A stretch of DNA of 22,923 nucleotides. Origin: Thiocapsa sp. UBA6158. GTDB taxonomy: Bacteria; Pseudomonadota; Gammaproteobacteria; Chromatiales; Chromatiaceae. Shown piece after piece: positions 7,623 to 14,131 of the stretch (position 1 is its first letter; each line of letters starts with the position of its first letter). Position numbers and translations under genes: made by a program. The DNA is taken from the NCBI RefSeq assembly GCF_002423035.1, contig NZ_DIUM01000107.1, positions 1 through 22,923 on the forward strand, written 5' to 3'. Under the pieces are notes generated by a model, which did no database searches, was not told the DNA's origin, and was given only the letters and a program-made list of their open reading frames with translations.

Positions 7623-8423
7623 ATGCAGCATTTCTATTTTCTGCTCGGACTGGGCGCGCTCGCGGCGCTCGCCTTCGGATTCAGCCTGTGGCACGGTTTC
7701 AGGCAGCGCAACCGCTTACCCTACCGTGTCGACGCCTTTCTGCTCTCGCCGACGCAGCGTGCCTTCGCTGCGGTGCTCGAGCGGGCCGTCGGGCAAGGCT
7801 ATCGGGTCTACGCCAAGGTCCGTGCGGCCGACATCATCGAGGTCGAGCGCCGGCTCGATCGGCGTGCTCGCGAGCGCGCGGCCGAGCGCCTCGCCGAGCA
7901 GGTCTTCGATTTCGTGATCTGTACCCGGGAGTCGAGCGCCATCGCCTGTGCGGTGAATCTCGCGGCGCGCTCGCGGTTGTCCAGACGCCCGCCGAAGAAC
8001 AGGCTCGATCGCATCTGCGCCGCGGCCAAGCTCCCCTTCGTGCGCTTTCGCGAGAGCGATGTCTATTCGGTTGTGGAGATCGAGGAGCAGGTGTTCTCGG
8101 CGATGCAGACGCTCAGAATCCACCCCCGTGCCGAGGAACTCTCGGCGCAAGATACCCGTGATGCGCTGCGTGACCTCTCGGACGTCATCGGCGAGAAGGT
8201 TCCGGGGCGAATCCGCACCAAGCGCTCGGCCTTGCCGACTCTCTCGACACACTCGACGGAGCAAGCAGCGCCGAGCGCGCCCGCTCCCATCAAGCCACGT
8301 ACCCGCACCGAGCCTCGGTTGCACCTCGACGACGATCTCGACATCGGCCCCGAGGCGCGTATGCCCGAGCCCCGAATCGAGGTCGAATTCGACGAAGATC
8401 GCCCCAAACGCGCGAGGATCTAA
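7623..8423 (+). CDS. DUF2726-like protein with N-terminal membrane helix
   Basis: The 266-residue protein has a membrane helix (about 4-22) and a conserved domain (about 35-165) resembling DUF2726. That family has a restriction-endonuclease-like core with a phrase like FDFVIC followed by a strand. In many relatives this strand carries an acidic-x-acidic or E-L-D-x-K type motif; here it reads AVNLAARS, so those residues seem absent and nuclease activity is doubtful. The C-terminal 90 residues are Pro/Arg/Asp-rich and probably disordered, ending in an acidic patch. It follows the 7152 gene by 12 bases. Its TAA is the first three bases of an 84-bp inverted-repeat element. Family call is from memory and moderate; role unknown. 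Confidence 0.6.
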   Translation: MQHFYFLLGLGALAALAFGFSLWHGFRQRNRLPYRVDAFLLSPTQRAFAAVLERAVGQGYRVYAKVRAADIIEVERRLDRRARERAAERLAEQVFDFVICTRESSAIACAVNLAARSRLSRRPPKNRLDRICAAAKLPFVRFRESDVYSVVEIEEQVFSAMQTLRIHPRAEELSAQDTRDALRDLSDVIGEKVPGRIRTKRSALPTLSTHSTEQAAPSAPAPIKPRTRTEPRLHLDDDLDIGPEARMPEPRIEVEFDEDRPKRARI

Positions 8424-8504
8424 ACCGCGTCCGGAGCGACATGCGTCGTTTTCATGTTGCGTTTGGCTTTGGCGATGTCCTCGATCCCGGTGAGACGCGG
8501 TTTA
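8421..8504. repeat. 84-bp inverted-repeat-bounded element, copy A
   Basis: TAAACCGCGTC (8421-8431) and its exact inverse GACGCGGTTTA (8494-8504) bound an 84-bp unit. The first TAA is the stop codon of the DUF2726-like gene. An inner hairpin pairs GCGACATG (8436-8443) with CATGTTGC (8453-8460). Copy C, read on the other strand, shares the first 18 bases and the last 13 bases, while the centre differs. Confidence 0.75.
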
Positions 8505-8525
8505 AACCCTCTCCCCTCAACCTCC

Positions 8526-8609
8526 TGAACCGCGTCCCGACACGTTTTCAAGTAAGCGGTGCGTGAGAAAGCACCTCGCCATCACCCGAATCACCCCTGA
8601 CGCGGTTCA
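8526..8609. repeat. 84-bp inverted-repeat-bounded element, copy B
   Basis: TGAACCGCGTC (8526-8536) and GACGCGGTTCA (8599-8609) bound a second 84-bp unit, 21 bases after copy A. Compared with the other copies the second base of both ends is changed in a compensating way (A-T to G-C), preserving the outer stem. An inner hairpin pairs GCGGTGC (8556-8562) with GCACC-CGC, one base bulged (8571-8579). Its right end encodes the last codons and contains the stop (8591-8593) of the minus-strand Rieske gene. Confidence 0.7.
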
Positions 8610-8920
8610 GTCGGGTCGATCCAGATCCGCCCCTCGGAGACAACGAGCCGATAGGTCCGAATCGGCTCGTCCGCCGGCTCATCCATCGGCTCGCCCGTTT
8701 TCAGGCTGAAGCGGCTGCCGTGCAGCGAGCACTTGATCCGATCCCCGTCGAGACAGCCGTAGGAGAGCGGATAGTCCTCGTGGCTGCAGTTGTCCTCGAC
8801 GGCATAAAAACGTCCGTCGACATTGGCGACGATGTACGCCTGGTTGTCCACGACGACCTTCAGGAATTTGCCGGGGGCGATCTCGTCCGTGCCGGCAACG
8901 GCGACATAGGGTGTGTCCAT
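8591..8920 (-). CDS. Rieske [2Fe-2S] ferredoxin-like protein
   Basis: This 109-residue soluble protein is a single Rieske domain. The cluster ligands are visible as C45-S-H47 and C64-S-L-H67, in the usual spacing and followed by G-S-R-F. It resembles the small Rieske ferredoxins that feed electrons to oxygenases or accompany nitrite reductase, and should act in the cytoplasm as there is no signal peptide. The ATG at 8926 abuts the GAGGAG ribosome site with no spacing, while ATG 8920 lies six bases from it, so 8920 is taken as the start. The upstream TrpD/YbiB-like gene ends at 8931, inside this ribosome site, so the two are tightly coupled. The last residues (E-P-R-Q-G) and stop lie in repeat copy B. 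Redox partner unknown. Confidence 0.88.
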   Translation of the reverse strand: MDTPYVAVAGTDEIAPGKFLKVVVDNQAYIVANVDGRFYAVEDNCSHEDYPLSYGCLDGDRIKCSLHGSRFSLKTGEPMDEPADEPIRTYRLVVSEGRIWIDPTEPRQG

Positions 8921-8926
8921 CGGCAT

Positions 8927-8932
8927 CTCCTC
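8927..8932 (-). promoter_or_regulatory. Ribosome-binding site deciding the Rieske gene start
   Basis: GAGGAG on the minus strand sits six bases before ATG 8920 and directly against ATG 8926, favouring the inner start. It overlaps the TGA of the preceding gene (8931-8933), which implies coupled translation. Confidence 0.65.
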
Positions 8933-10052
8933 AACGCACCCGTTTCGCCGCCTTGCCCGAATCCAGCACGTCGCGGATGCGCTCCGCGGCGACTTCCAGC
9001 GAGCCTTCGCGCCCGAGATGCCAGAGGATCAGCGCGCCCGCGAATACCAGGCTGTCGTAGGTCGGACCCTGCGCGCCTTCCAGGGCGGCGATACCCGTCT
9101 GGGCCGCGGCTCGCGCGGTCGCCAACACATCGACCGCCACAGCGATCTCGTCGCCCGGACGCGTGGTCTGGGGCAGATCCTCGGGCAAGGGAACAGCGCG
9201 CACCGACTGGGCGATCCCCAGAGCGGTCGGATCGACCTCGAAGGACTGCTCCTCCGACATCTGCTGATAGTTGAAACAGGTGCCCTTCTGGCGCAGCGAT
9301 GGGATGACGCCGCCCTCGACGCCGCGGATCAGAAGTGCGGAATGAAAACCGGCATGACGCGCCAACATGGCATAGATGCGCGGATATGGTTTATGGACGT
9401 ATCCCGTGACCAGATGGGTGTGCTTGCGCCCGTGGATCGGCCGGGCCAAGACCTCGACCGTGGTGATGGCCTGACGCTTGACGATGGTGGAGCGCAGATC
9501 GACCAGGTTGTGCAGCGGGGCGCAGAAGGCGCGTTGATCGACATAGCTCCAGCCGAGCGCGGGATCGGCCAGTCGCTCCGCGGCCTCGACCGGCGAGAGG
9601 TCGACCGGCACCCCGGCGGCGTCGAGGATGTGGCGATGCGTCACGCCGAACTTGGGTCCGACCGCATGAGCGCCGTGACTGAACGCCGGGACACCGCATT
9701 CGGCAAGCACGGGCATCAGGAAGGGCGATGCCGGCAGGCAGCGGTTGTAGCCGTCGTAGGGATCGGCGATGTCGACCACGTCATCCACGTCCGCCACGAC
9801 ATGACCCGTGGCCTCGCGCACCGCGTCCAGGATGCCCTTGAGCTCCTCGTCGGTCTCGCGCTTCATCCGCAGGGCGATCAAAAAGATACCGGCCTGCACC
9901 GGGTCGACCGCGTTGTCCAGGATGGCGCCCATACCGATGCGGGCCTCCTCCGTGGAGATGTCCTTGGAGAGCTCCGGACCGGTCGCGATGCGCTGGATGA
10001 TCGAGCGCATCTGGGTCTTGGGGTCGCTCGATGCGCTGGCCTGACTATTCAT
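8931..10052 (-). CDS. Anthranilate phosphoribosyltransferase-like (TrpD/YbiB family) protein, diverged active site
   Basis: The 373-residue product has the glycosyltransferase family 3 fold: an N-terminal helical domain with the typical A-L-R-M-K-R-E-T segment (60-67), then the nucleoside-phosphorylase-like domain. True TrpD enzymes carry GTGGDG for PRPP and KHGNR for the substrate. Here those positions read D-P-Y-D-G-Y (97-102) and S-H-G-A-H (125-129). The later R-G-V-E-G-G segment resembles the YbiB (TrpD2) branch rather than TrpD. So tryptophan synthesis is unlikely and the ligand is unknown. The start is ATG 10052, with GGAGGA five bases before it; a longer frame exists upstream but overlaps the divergent control region. 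It is co-transcribed with the Rieske gene, an unusual partner that hints at a redox or aromatic-compound role (inference). Confidence 0.75.
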   Translation of the reverse strand: MNSQASASSDPKTQMRSIIQRIATGPELSKDISTEEARIGMGAILDNAVDPVQAGIFLIALRMKRETDEELKGILDAVREATGHVVADVDDVVDIADPYDGYNRCLPASPFLMPVLAECGVPAFSHGAHAVGPKFGVTHRHILDAAGVPVDLSPVEAAERLADPALGWSYVDQRAFCAPLHNLVDLRSTIVKRQAITTVEVLARPIHGRKHTHLVTGYVHKPYPRIYAMLARHAGFHSALLIRGVEGGVIPSLRQKGTCFNYQQMSEEQSFEVDPTALGIAQSVRAVPLPEDLPQTTRPGDEIAVAVDVLATARAAAQTGIAALEGAQGPTYDSLVFAGALILWHLGREGSLEVAAERIRDVLDSGKAAKRVR

Positions 10053-10224
10053 GATTGTCCTCCGGGACCTGGCTGTATTTCGGTGTCGGCCGGCAGAGGC
10101 CGTGCGCGAACCGAGTCTGATCGCAGTGCCGGCCATTCTGGTGGCGCGGGCGTCGGATCTCAACGCGCGCGAACCCGAGCGGTTGGTGCAAGATACGGCC
10201 GTTCACCATTCGGAGTCGACACAG
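10053..10224. other. Divergent control region between the TrpD-like and LEA-type genes
   Basis: This 172-bp stretch separates two divergent genes and must hold both promoters. It contains the GGAGGA ribosome site of the minus-strand gene and GGAG (10212-10215) of the plus-strand gene. I see no clear -10/-35 boxes or operator palindromes. Confidence 0.4.
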
Positions 10225-10731
10225 ATGGTCCATTGCATTCGTCTGCCCCGGCGTGCGCTGTTCGGTATCCCGGCCCTGCTCGTCCTGTACTTCGCCGCCG
10301 GCTGTACGAGCCTGACGGTGCCTTGGACGGCGCCCGAGGTCGCGCTGCTCGGGGCACAGCCGAAGCTCCTCGGGCTCGATCGTCAGTCCTTTCTCGTCAA
10401 TCTGGGTGTGAAGAACCCCAACGACCGCGCTCTTCCGATCAAGGGCTTGAGCTATCGGGTCCAGGTGGAAGGCCAAGACCTCGCCGAGGGCTCGAGCGAG
10501 CTCGCACGCCTGATCCCGGCGGGCGGGACCGAGCAGGTCGACGTGGAGGTCAACAGCAACCTGCTGGGTTTGCTGCCGAGCTTGCCCGGACTGCTGCTGA
10601 CCAAGGACAGGCTCGCCTGGACGGTCAGCGGAATCGCCTACGTGGATGCCGCCGGGGTGCGTCTGCCCGTACCCTATCGGCACAGCGGCACGATTGCACC
10701 CGCGGCACTGGTCTCGGGTGCAGGGTTTTAG
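10225..10731 (+). CDS. LEA type 2 (WHy domain) lipoprotein
   Basis: This 168-residue protein has a lipoprotein signal with lipobox F-A-A-G-C, Cys27 being the likely lipidated residue. The rest is a single LEA14/WHy-like beta-sandwich domain. Visible hallmarks are a strand carrying F-L-V-N-L-G-V-K-N-P-N (the conserved N-P-N of the family), the L-P-I-K-G-L-S-Y-R-V strand, and the later V-D-V-E-V-N. Bacterial members sit in the envelope and are linked to desiccation or membrane stress, with no enzyme activity known. ATG 10225 is chosen because GGAG lies nine bases upstream and the signal peptide begins there. An upstream in-frame extension to 10051 would bury the lipoprotein signal. It is a single gene; an EAL-domain fragment follows immediately. 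Confidence 0.8.
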   Translation: MVHCIRLPRRALFGIPALLVLYFAAGCTSLTVPWTAPEVALLGAQPKLLGLDRQSFLVNLGVKNPNDRALPIKGLSYRVQVEGQDLAEGSSELARLIPAGGTEQVDVEVNSNLLGLLPSLPGLLLTKDRLAWTVSGIAYVDAAGVRLPVPYRHSGTIAPAALVSGAGF

Positions 10732-10898
10732 CAGCGCATGATCTGAATCGCGGCACGCCGATCATCGCCGAAGGTGTCGCGCGCGAGACCCAGCGCGACC
10801 TGCTGCTCGAGATAGGTTGCAGCCGGTTCCAGGGCTTCCTGTTCGGTCGACCCATGCCGCTCGACACGTTTCGTCGTGCGTTCGAGAGCGCATGCGCT
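10731..10898 (+). pseudogene. C-terminal remnant of an EAL-domain c-di-GMP phosphodiesterase
   Basis: Reading in the frame of 10731-10733, about 56 codons spell the end of an EAL domain: P-I-I-A-E-G-V, then E-T-Q-R-D-L-L-L-E-I-G-C, then R-F-Q-G-F-L-F-G-R-P-M-P-L. These match the last catalytic Glu loop and the closing strand and helix of the family. Nothing upstream in this frame matches the rest of the domain: it runs into the LEA gene in another frame, and no start or ribosome site exists. Similarity ends near 10898 though the frame stays open to 11094. It is therefore a relic of a lost signalling gene, not an expressed protein. Confidence 0.75.
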
Positions 10899-11044
10899 CG
10901 AGGGGCGGTGCCTGGCGGGCCGGAACATCGCGTGGATCCCGTGCGCGAGCGGCTCAGCCGGCGTCGTGGTGTCGACTGTCTCGGCGACACTGCGGCGACG
11001 AGGCAACGTCCCGGTTTGACCCCGAGATCGGTCGGGTCTATTCT
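10899..11044. other. Leader upstream of the cobalamin riboswitch
   Basis: About 145 bp between the EAL remnant and the riboswitch aptamer holds no recognisable gene. It should contain the promoter for the cobalt-uptake operon, but I cannot pick convincing boxes. Confidence 0.4.
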
Positions 11045-11236
11045 GCGCGGCGAAAGGGTGCCGGTTCCCTCGCGCAGCAATGCCCGACGGGATTAAAAGG
11101 GAACATGGTGTAAAGCCATGGCTGCCCCCGCAACTGTCAGCAGCGAGTCCTCCCCGCAAACCATGCCACTGGCCGCAACGCGCGTCTGGGAAGGCGAGGG
11201 CAGGGCGATGACCTGCGAGCCAGGAGACCTGCCGCT
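11045..11236 (+). ncRNA. Cobalamin (adenosylcobalamin) riboswitch
   Basis: The conserved blocks of the cobalamin aptamer appear in order: GGGTGCC (11056-11062), GGGATTAAAAGGGAA (11089-11103), AAAGCCATGGCTGCCCCCGC (11112-11131) containing the B12-box core, GCCACTGG (11165-11172), and GGGAAGG followed by GATGACCTGCGAGCCAGGAG (11207-11226). The P1 helix can be closed by GCGGC (11047-11051) with GCCGC (11231-11235). It precedes cbiM by about 157 bases, consistent with repression of cobalt uptake when cobalamin is plentiful. No T-run terminator is seen downstream, so control is probably at translation initiation. Confidence 0.93.
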
Positions 11237-11371
11237 ACCGCGAGTCCGATCGTTCAACCGGGCGGGGTGTCCCGGTGGCGAGACCGCATCCCCTCGGCGT
11301 CTTGTGCGGCCCCGGTACACCAGGGGTCTTGCCTGGCTCTTGCACCGAAGCGTCTCTCTCCGCCGCGACCC

Positions 11372-11387
11372 TTCGCCTCAGCGAGAG
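11372..11387 (+). promoter_or_regulatory. Possible Shine-Dalgarno-sequestering hairpin before cbiM
   Basis: TTCGC (11372-11376), loop CTCA, and GCGAG (11381-11385) can pair with one wobble. This hides the GAGAG (11383-11387) that lies six bases before the cbiM ATG. A pyrimidine run CTCTCTC (11354-11360) could pair with the same site alternatively. This may be the riboswitch expression platform; it is only a hand-drawn fold. Confidence 0.3.
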
Positions 11388-11393
11388 TCACGT

Positions 11394-12089
11394 ATGCACA
11401 TCATGGAAGGCTTTCTACCTCCGCTTCATGCCGCCGCCTGGACCGCAGCCTCGTTGCCCTTCCTGGTGGTCGGTGCTCGGCGCATCGCCCGGATCAGCCG
11501 GGAGCAGCCGCGAGCCAAATTGCTGCTCGCCAGCGCAGGCGCCTTCGCCTTCGTCCTCTCGGCGCTAAAGATTCCCTCGGTCACCGGCAGCTGCTCGCAT
11601 CCCACGGGCACCGGGCTCGGGGCCGTCCTGTTCGGGCCCTCGGTGATGGCGGTGCTCGGGGCCATCGTGCTCCTGTTTCAGGCCCTGTTGCTCGCCCACG
11701 GCGGGCTGACCACCTTGGGCGCCAACATCTTCTCCATGGCCATCGTCGGGCCCTGGGTTGCCTACGGGTGCTTTCGGCTGGCGCGCCCCTTGGGGCTCGG
11801 CGTCGCGGTCTTCTGTGCGGCCATGCTGGGGAATCTGGCGACCTACCTTGTCACCACCGGCCAGCTCGCCTTGGCCTTCCCGGATCCGGTCAGCGGTTTT
11901 GCCGGGGCCTTGACCAAGTTCGGCGGGATCTTCGCGCTCACTCAGGTCCCGCTGGCCGTGATCGAGGGACTGCTCACCGTCGTCGTGGTCAACCTGCTGG
12001 TTCGCTACAACCGAGATGATCTGAACGAGGTCGGATTCGACCGTCGGTCGGGTTTTGGTCAGGAGCTCGGCGCGGCCGGGAGGGCCTGA
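11394..12089 (+). CDS. cbiM: Cobalt ECF transporter substrate-binding membrane protein CbiM
   Basis: CbiM is the S component that binds Co2+ in the cobalt energy-coupling-factor importer. The 231-residue protein begins M-H-I-M-E-G-F-L-P; the N-terminal Met-His-Ile with His2 is the known metal-binding tip. It also carries the S-C-S-H-P-T-G-T-G-L-G-A motif (about 63-74). Six or seven membrane helices follow, including the G-A-N-I-F-S-M-A-I-V-G-P segment. ATG 11394 has GAGAG six bases upstream; the frame is open much further upstream but through the riboswitch, so the longer start is rejected. It is the first gene of cbiMNQO, with cbiN starting one base after its stop. Regulation by the cobalamin riboswitch is expected. 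Confidence 0.93.
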   Translation: MHIMEGFLPPLHAAAWTAASLPFLVVGARRIARISREQPRAKLLLASAGAFAFVLSALKIPSVTGSCSHPTGTGLGAVLFGPSVMAVLGAIVLLFQALLLAHGGLTTLGANIFSMAIVGPWVAYGCFRLARPLGLGVAVFCAAMLGNLATYLVTTGQLALAFPDPVSGFAGALTKFGGIFALTQVPLAVIEGLLTVVVVNLLVRYNRDDLNEVGFDRRSGFGQELGAAGRA

Positions 12090-12090
12090 G

Positions 12091-12441
12091 ATGACCCGCA
12101 CCAACCTCATCCTGCTCGGTCTGGTCCTCGTCCTGGCCGTGATGCCTCTGCTCTTGCCCGTGACGGGCGAGCTCGCCGAGCCCTTCTCCGGGGCCGACGG
12201 CCAGGCGCAGGCGGCGATCTCGGAGGCGCATCCGGACTATTTGCCCTGGTTCGAGCCGCTTTGGGAGCCGCCGAGCGGCGAGATCGAGTCGCTGTTGTTT
12301 ACCCTGCAAGCGGCCTTGGGAGCCGGGTTGCTCGGCTTCTATCTGGGGCTGCGTCGTGGTCAATCGCAACCCTCGAAACGGGTGGACGCTCGGGACTCCG
12401 GTGCTCGGCCCGACCGCACCTCGGCCGATGCTCCCGATTGA
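12091..12441 (+). CDS. cbiN: Cobalt transporter small membrane component CbiN
   Basis: CbiN is the auxiliary subunit that interacts with CbiM and opens its metal site. This 116-residue protein has an N-terminal helix (about 5-26) and a second helix (about 67-88). The periplasmic loop between them carries G-A-D-G-Q-A and the conserved P-W-F-E-P-L-W-E-P-P-S-G-E-I-E-S-L-L-F phrase. It begins one base after the cbiM stop and its 3' end overlaps cbiQ by 14 bases in another frame. It is slightly longer than typical members owing to an Arg/Ser/Asp-rich C-terminal tail (about 90-116). Confidence 0.9.
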   Translation: MTRTNLILLGLVLVLAVMPLLLPVTGELAEPFSGADGQAQAAISEAHPDYLPWFEPLWEPPSGEIESLLFTLQAALGAGLLGFYLGLRRGQSQPSKRVDARDSGARPDRTSADAPD

Positions 12442-13180
12442 CCATTACGCCTGGAACAACCGCTGGAGCGACCATCACCCCGGCGAGCGAATCCTGCTCT
12501 TCGGGGGGCTACTCCTCCTCACGGTGATCCTTCCGCCCCTGTCGAGCGCGCCCCTCGTCCTGATCGTCATGAGCGCGGCCACGGTGATCGGGGCCGGTGT
12601 TCCCTTGGCGGCCTTCTTGCGCACACTCGCCATTCCCGGCGGATTCCTGCTGGCGGGGCTGCCCTTTCTGGCCCTGTCCCTGGACTTCTCGCCCGGCCCG
12701 CGCCTGGCCTTCTCCGCGGAGGGGGCCCGTGTGGCGCTGGAGGTCGGCCTGCGTTCGCTCGCGGCCATGTCCTGTCTCGCCGGTCTGGCACTGACCACGC
12801 CCGTGTCCGAGCTGATTCCCGGGCTGCGTCGCGTCGGGGTGCCTCAGCCGGTGGTGGAGATCGCACTGCTCATGTATCGGCTGCTGTTCGTGGCGACTGG
12901 GCAGGCGATTGCCGGGCGTCGGGCCCAAGAGGCCCGGCTCGGCTACGGCACCCTGCGCCGCGGAATTCGCTCGCTCGGCGTGCTGGCGGCGACCTTGTTC
13001 GGCCGCTCGCTGGCGCGGGCGCGACGGCTCGAGATCGGCCTCGCCGCCCGCGGCTTCGAGGGCGAGCTGAAGGTGCTGACCCCGCCGCGCGCCCTGTCGG
13101 CAACGCGAGTTGTGCTGGCCGGCACGACCCTGTTGCTGGTGGGTGCGACCGATCTTGCGCTCGGGCGGCTTCTGCCGTGA
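12428..13180 (+). CDS. cbiQ: Cobalt ECF transporter T component CbiQ
   Basis: CbiQ is the transmembrane (EcfT) subunit linking CbiMN to the CbiO ATPase. The 250-residue product starts M-L-P-I-D-H-Y-A-W, a family-typical N-terminus, and has four to six hydrophobic helices. The coupling-helix region with L-I-P-G-L-R-R-V-G-V-P (about 122-132) and S-L-A-R-A-R-R-L-E-I-G-L-A-A-R-G-F-E-G (about 195-213) contains the Ala-Arg-Gly motif that contacts the ATPase. ATG 12428 is chosen over ATG 12356 because the family motif starts there; it overlaps the cbiN end by 14 bases. The stop overlaps the cbiO start by four. Confidence 0.91.
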   Translation: MLPIDHYAWNNRWSDHHPGERILLFGGLLLLTVILPPLSSAPLVLIVMSAATVIGAGVPLAAFLRTLAIPGGFLLAGLPFLALSLDFSPGPRLAFSAEGARVALEVGLRSLAAMSCLAGLALTTPVSELIPGLRRVGVPQPVVEIALLMYRLLFVATGQAIAGRRAQEARLGYGTLRRGIRSLGVLAATLFGRSLARARRLEIGLAARGFEGELKVLTPPRALSATRVVLAGTTLLLVGATDLALGRLLP

Positions 13181-14034
13181 GCGCGCCGATCCTCGAGGTC
13201 GAAGGTCTCCGCTACGACTACCCCGGCGGCGCCGCCGCGCTGCAGGGCCTGGACCTGCGGGTCGAGCGCGGGCGTCGGCTGGCACTCTTGGGCGCCAACG
13301 GCTGCGGCAAGACCACGCTGCTCCTGCATCTGAACGGTACCCTGAGGCCCCGGGCGGGCGCCTTGCGTCTCGACGGCCGCCCCGCCGCGTACGACCGCCG
13401 GGCGCTGGCCGACTGGCGCGGTCGCGTCGGACTGGTCCTCCAGGAACCGGATGACCAACTCTTCTCCGCGACTGTCTATCAGGATGTCTCCTTCGGTCCG
13501 CTCAATCAGGGGCTGTCCGAGTCCAGGGCCCACGTCCGTGTGATGGAGGCCCTGTCCGCTCTGGACATCGGTCACCTGGCCGAGCGCCCGACCCATCTCT
13601 TGAGCTTCGGGCAGAAGAAGCGTGCCGCTATCGCCGGGGTGCTGGCGATGGGTCCCGAGCTTCTCATCCTGGACGAGCCCGACGCAGGCTTGGACGGACA
13701 AGGCGTCGTGCAGCTGCGTCTCGCCCTGGATGCACTCCATGCCCAAGGTGCCACCCTGGTCTTCGCCACCCACGACGTCGATCTGGCCTACGCTTGGGCG
13801 GACGAGGTGGCGATCCTGGTCGAAGGCCGGCTGCTGCGTCAGGGCGATCCGGCCGAGATCCTGGGCGACCCCGCGCTGCTTGCCGCCGCCGGGCTTGCGA
13901 TGCCGGTGCTGCTGCAGTTGGCCCGGGCGCTGTGCCGGACGCAATCTTGGAGTGACGGACGTGCGCCGCGCACGGCGGAGGCATTGATCGCCATCTTGAG
14001 CGACGCGGCGGCCACCGACCGGCTGCCGGCTTAA
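13177..14034 (+). CDS. cbiO: Cobalt ECF transporter ATPase CbiO
   Basis: CbiO is the ATP-hydrolysing subunit that drives cobalt import. The 285-residue protein has Walker A G-A-N-G-C-G-K-T (39-46), a Q-loop in V-L-Q-E-P-D-D-Q-L-F, signature L-S-F-G-Q-K-K-R (about 142-149) and Walker B L-L-I-L-D-E-P-D-A-G-L-D (about 162-173), then a switch His in F-A-T-H-D-V-D. The signature reads LSFGQ rather than LSGGQ, a common variant in this ATPase group. The start is GTG 13177, whose GTGA overlaps the cbiQ stop by four bases. It is the last gene of the cobalt operon; 97 bases separate it from arsR. Confidence 0.93.
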   Translation: MSAPILEVEGLRYDYPGGAAALQGLDLRVERGRRLALLGANGCGKTTLLLHLNGTLRPRAGALRLDGRPAAYDRRALADWRGRVGLVLQEPDDQLFSATVYQDVSFGPLNQGLSESRAHVRVMEALSALDIGHLAERPTHLLSFGQKKRAAIAGVLAMGPELLILDEPDAGLDGQGVVQLRLALDALHAQGATLVFATHDVDLAYAWADEVAILVEGRLLRQGDPAEILGDPALLAAAGLAMPVLLQLARALCRTQSWSDGRAPRTAEALIAILSDAAATDRLPA

Positions 14035-14131
14035 TCGATCAAGACGGCCCGACGCGCCGGAATCCTCGCGGCAGGCGATCGATCCGCAGCCGTCATCAAA
14101 CCTTCATTTTGCTCAATATTCGTTTTGGGGT

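Noticed and set aside
8421..8609. The 84-bp elements as integron attC sites
   Set aside because: Length and variable centre fit attC, but the ends do not match the RYYYAAC and GTTRRRY core sites, flanking genes converge rather than form same-direction cassettes, and there is no integrase.
8913..11096. A long plus-strand open frame over the TrpD-like gene
   Set aside because: It is the high-GC antisense shadow of the TrpD-like gene and an off-frame read of the LEA gene; only its last part (10731-10898) has real similarity, to an EAL domain.
11118..11393. A longer CbiM start at ATG 11118
   Set aside because: It would translate through the riboswitch and hide the essential N-terminal Met-His-Ile of CbiM.
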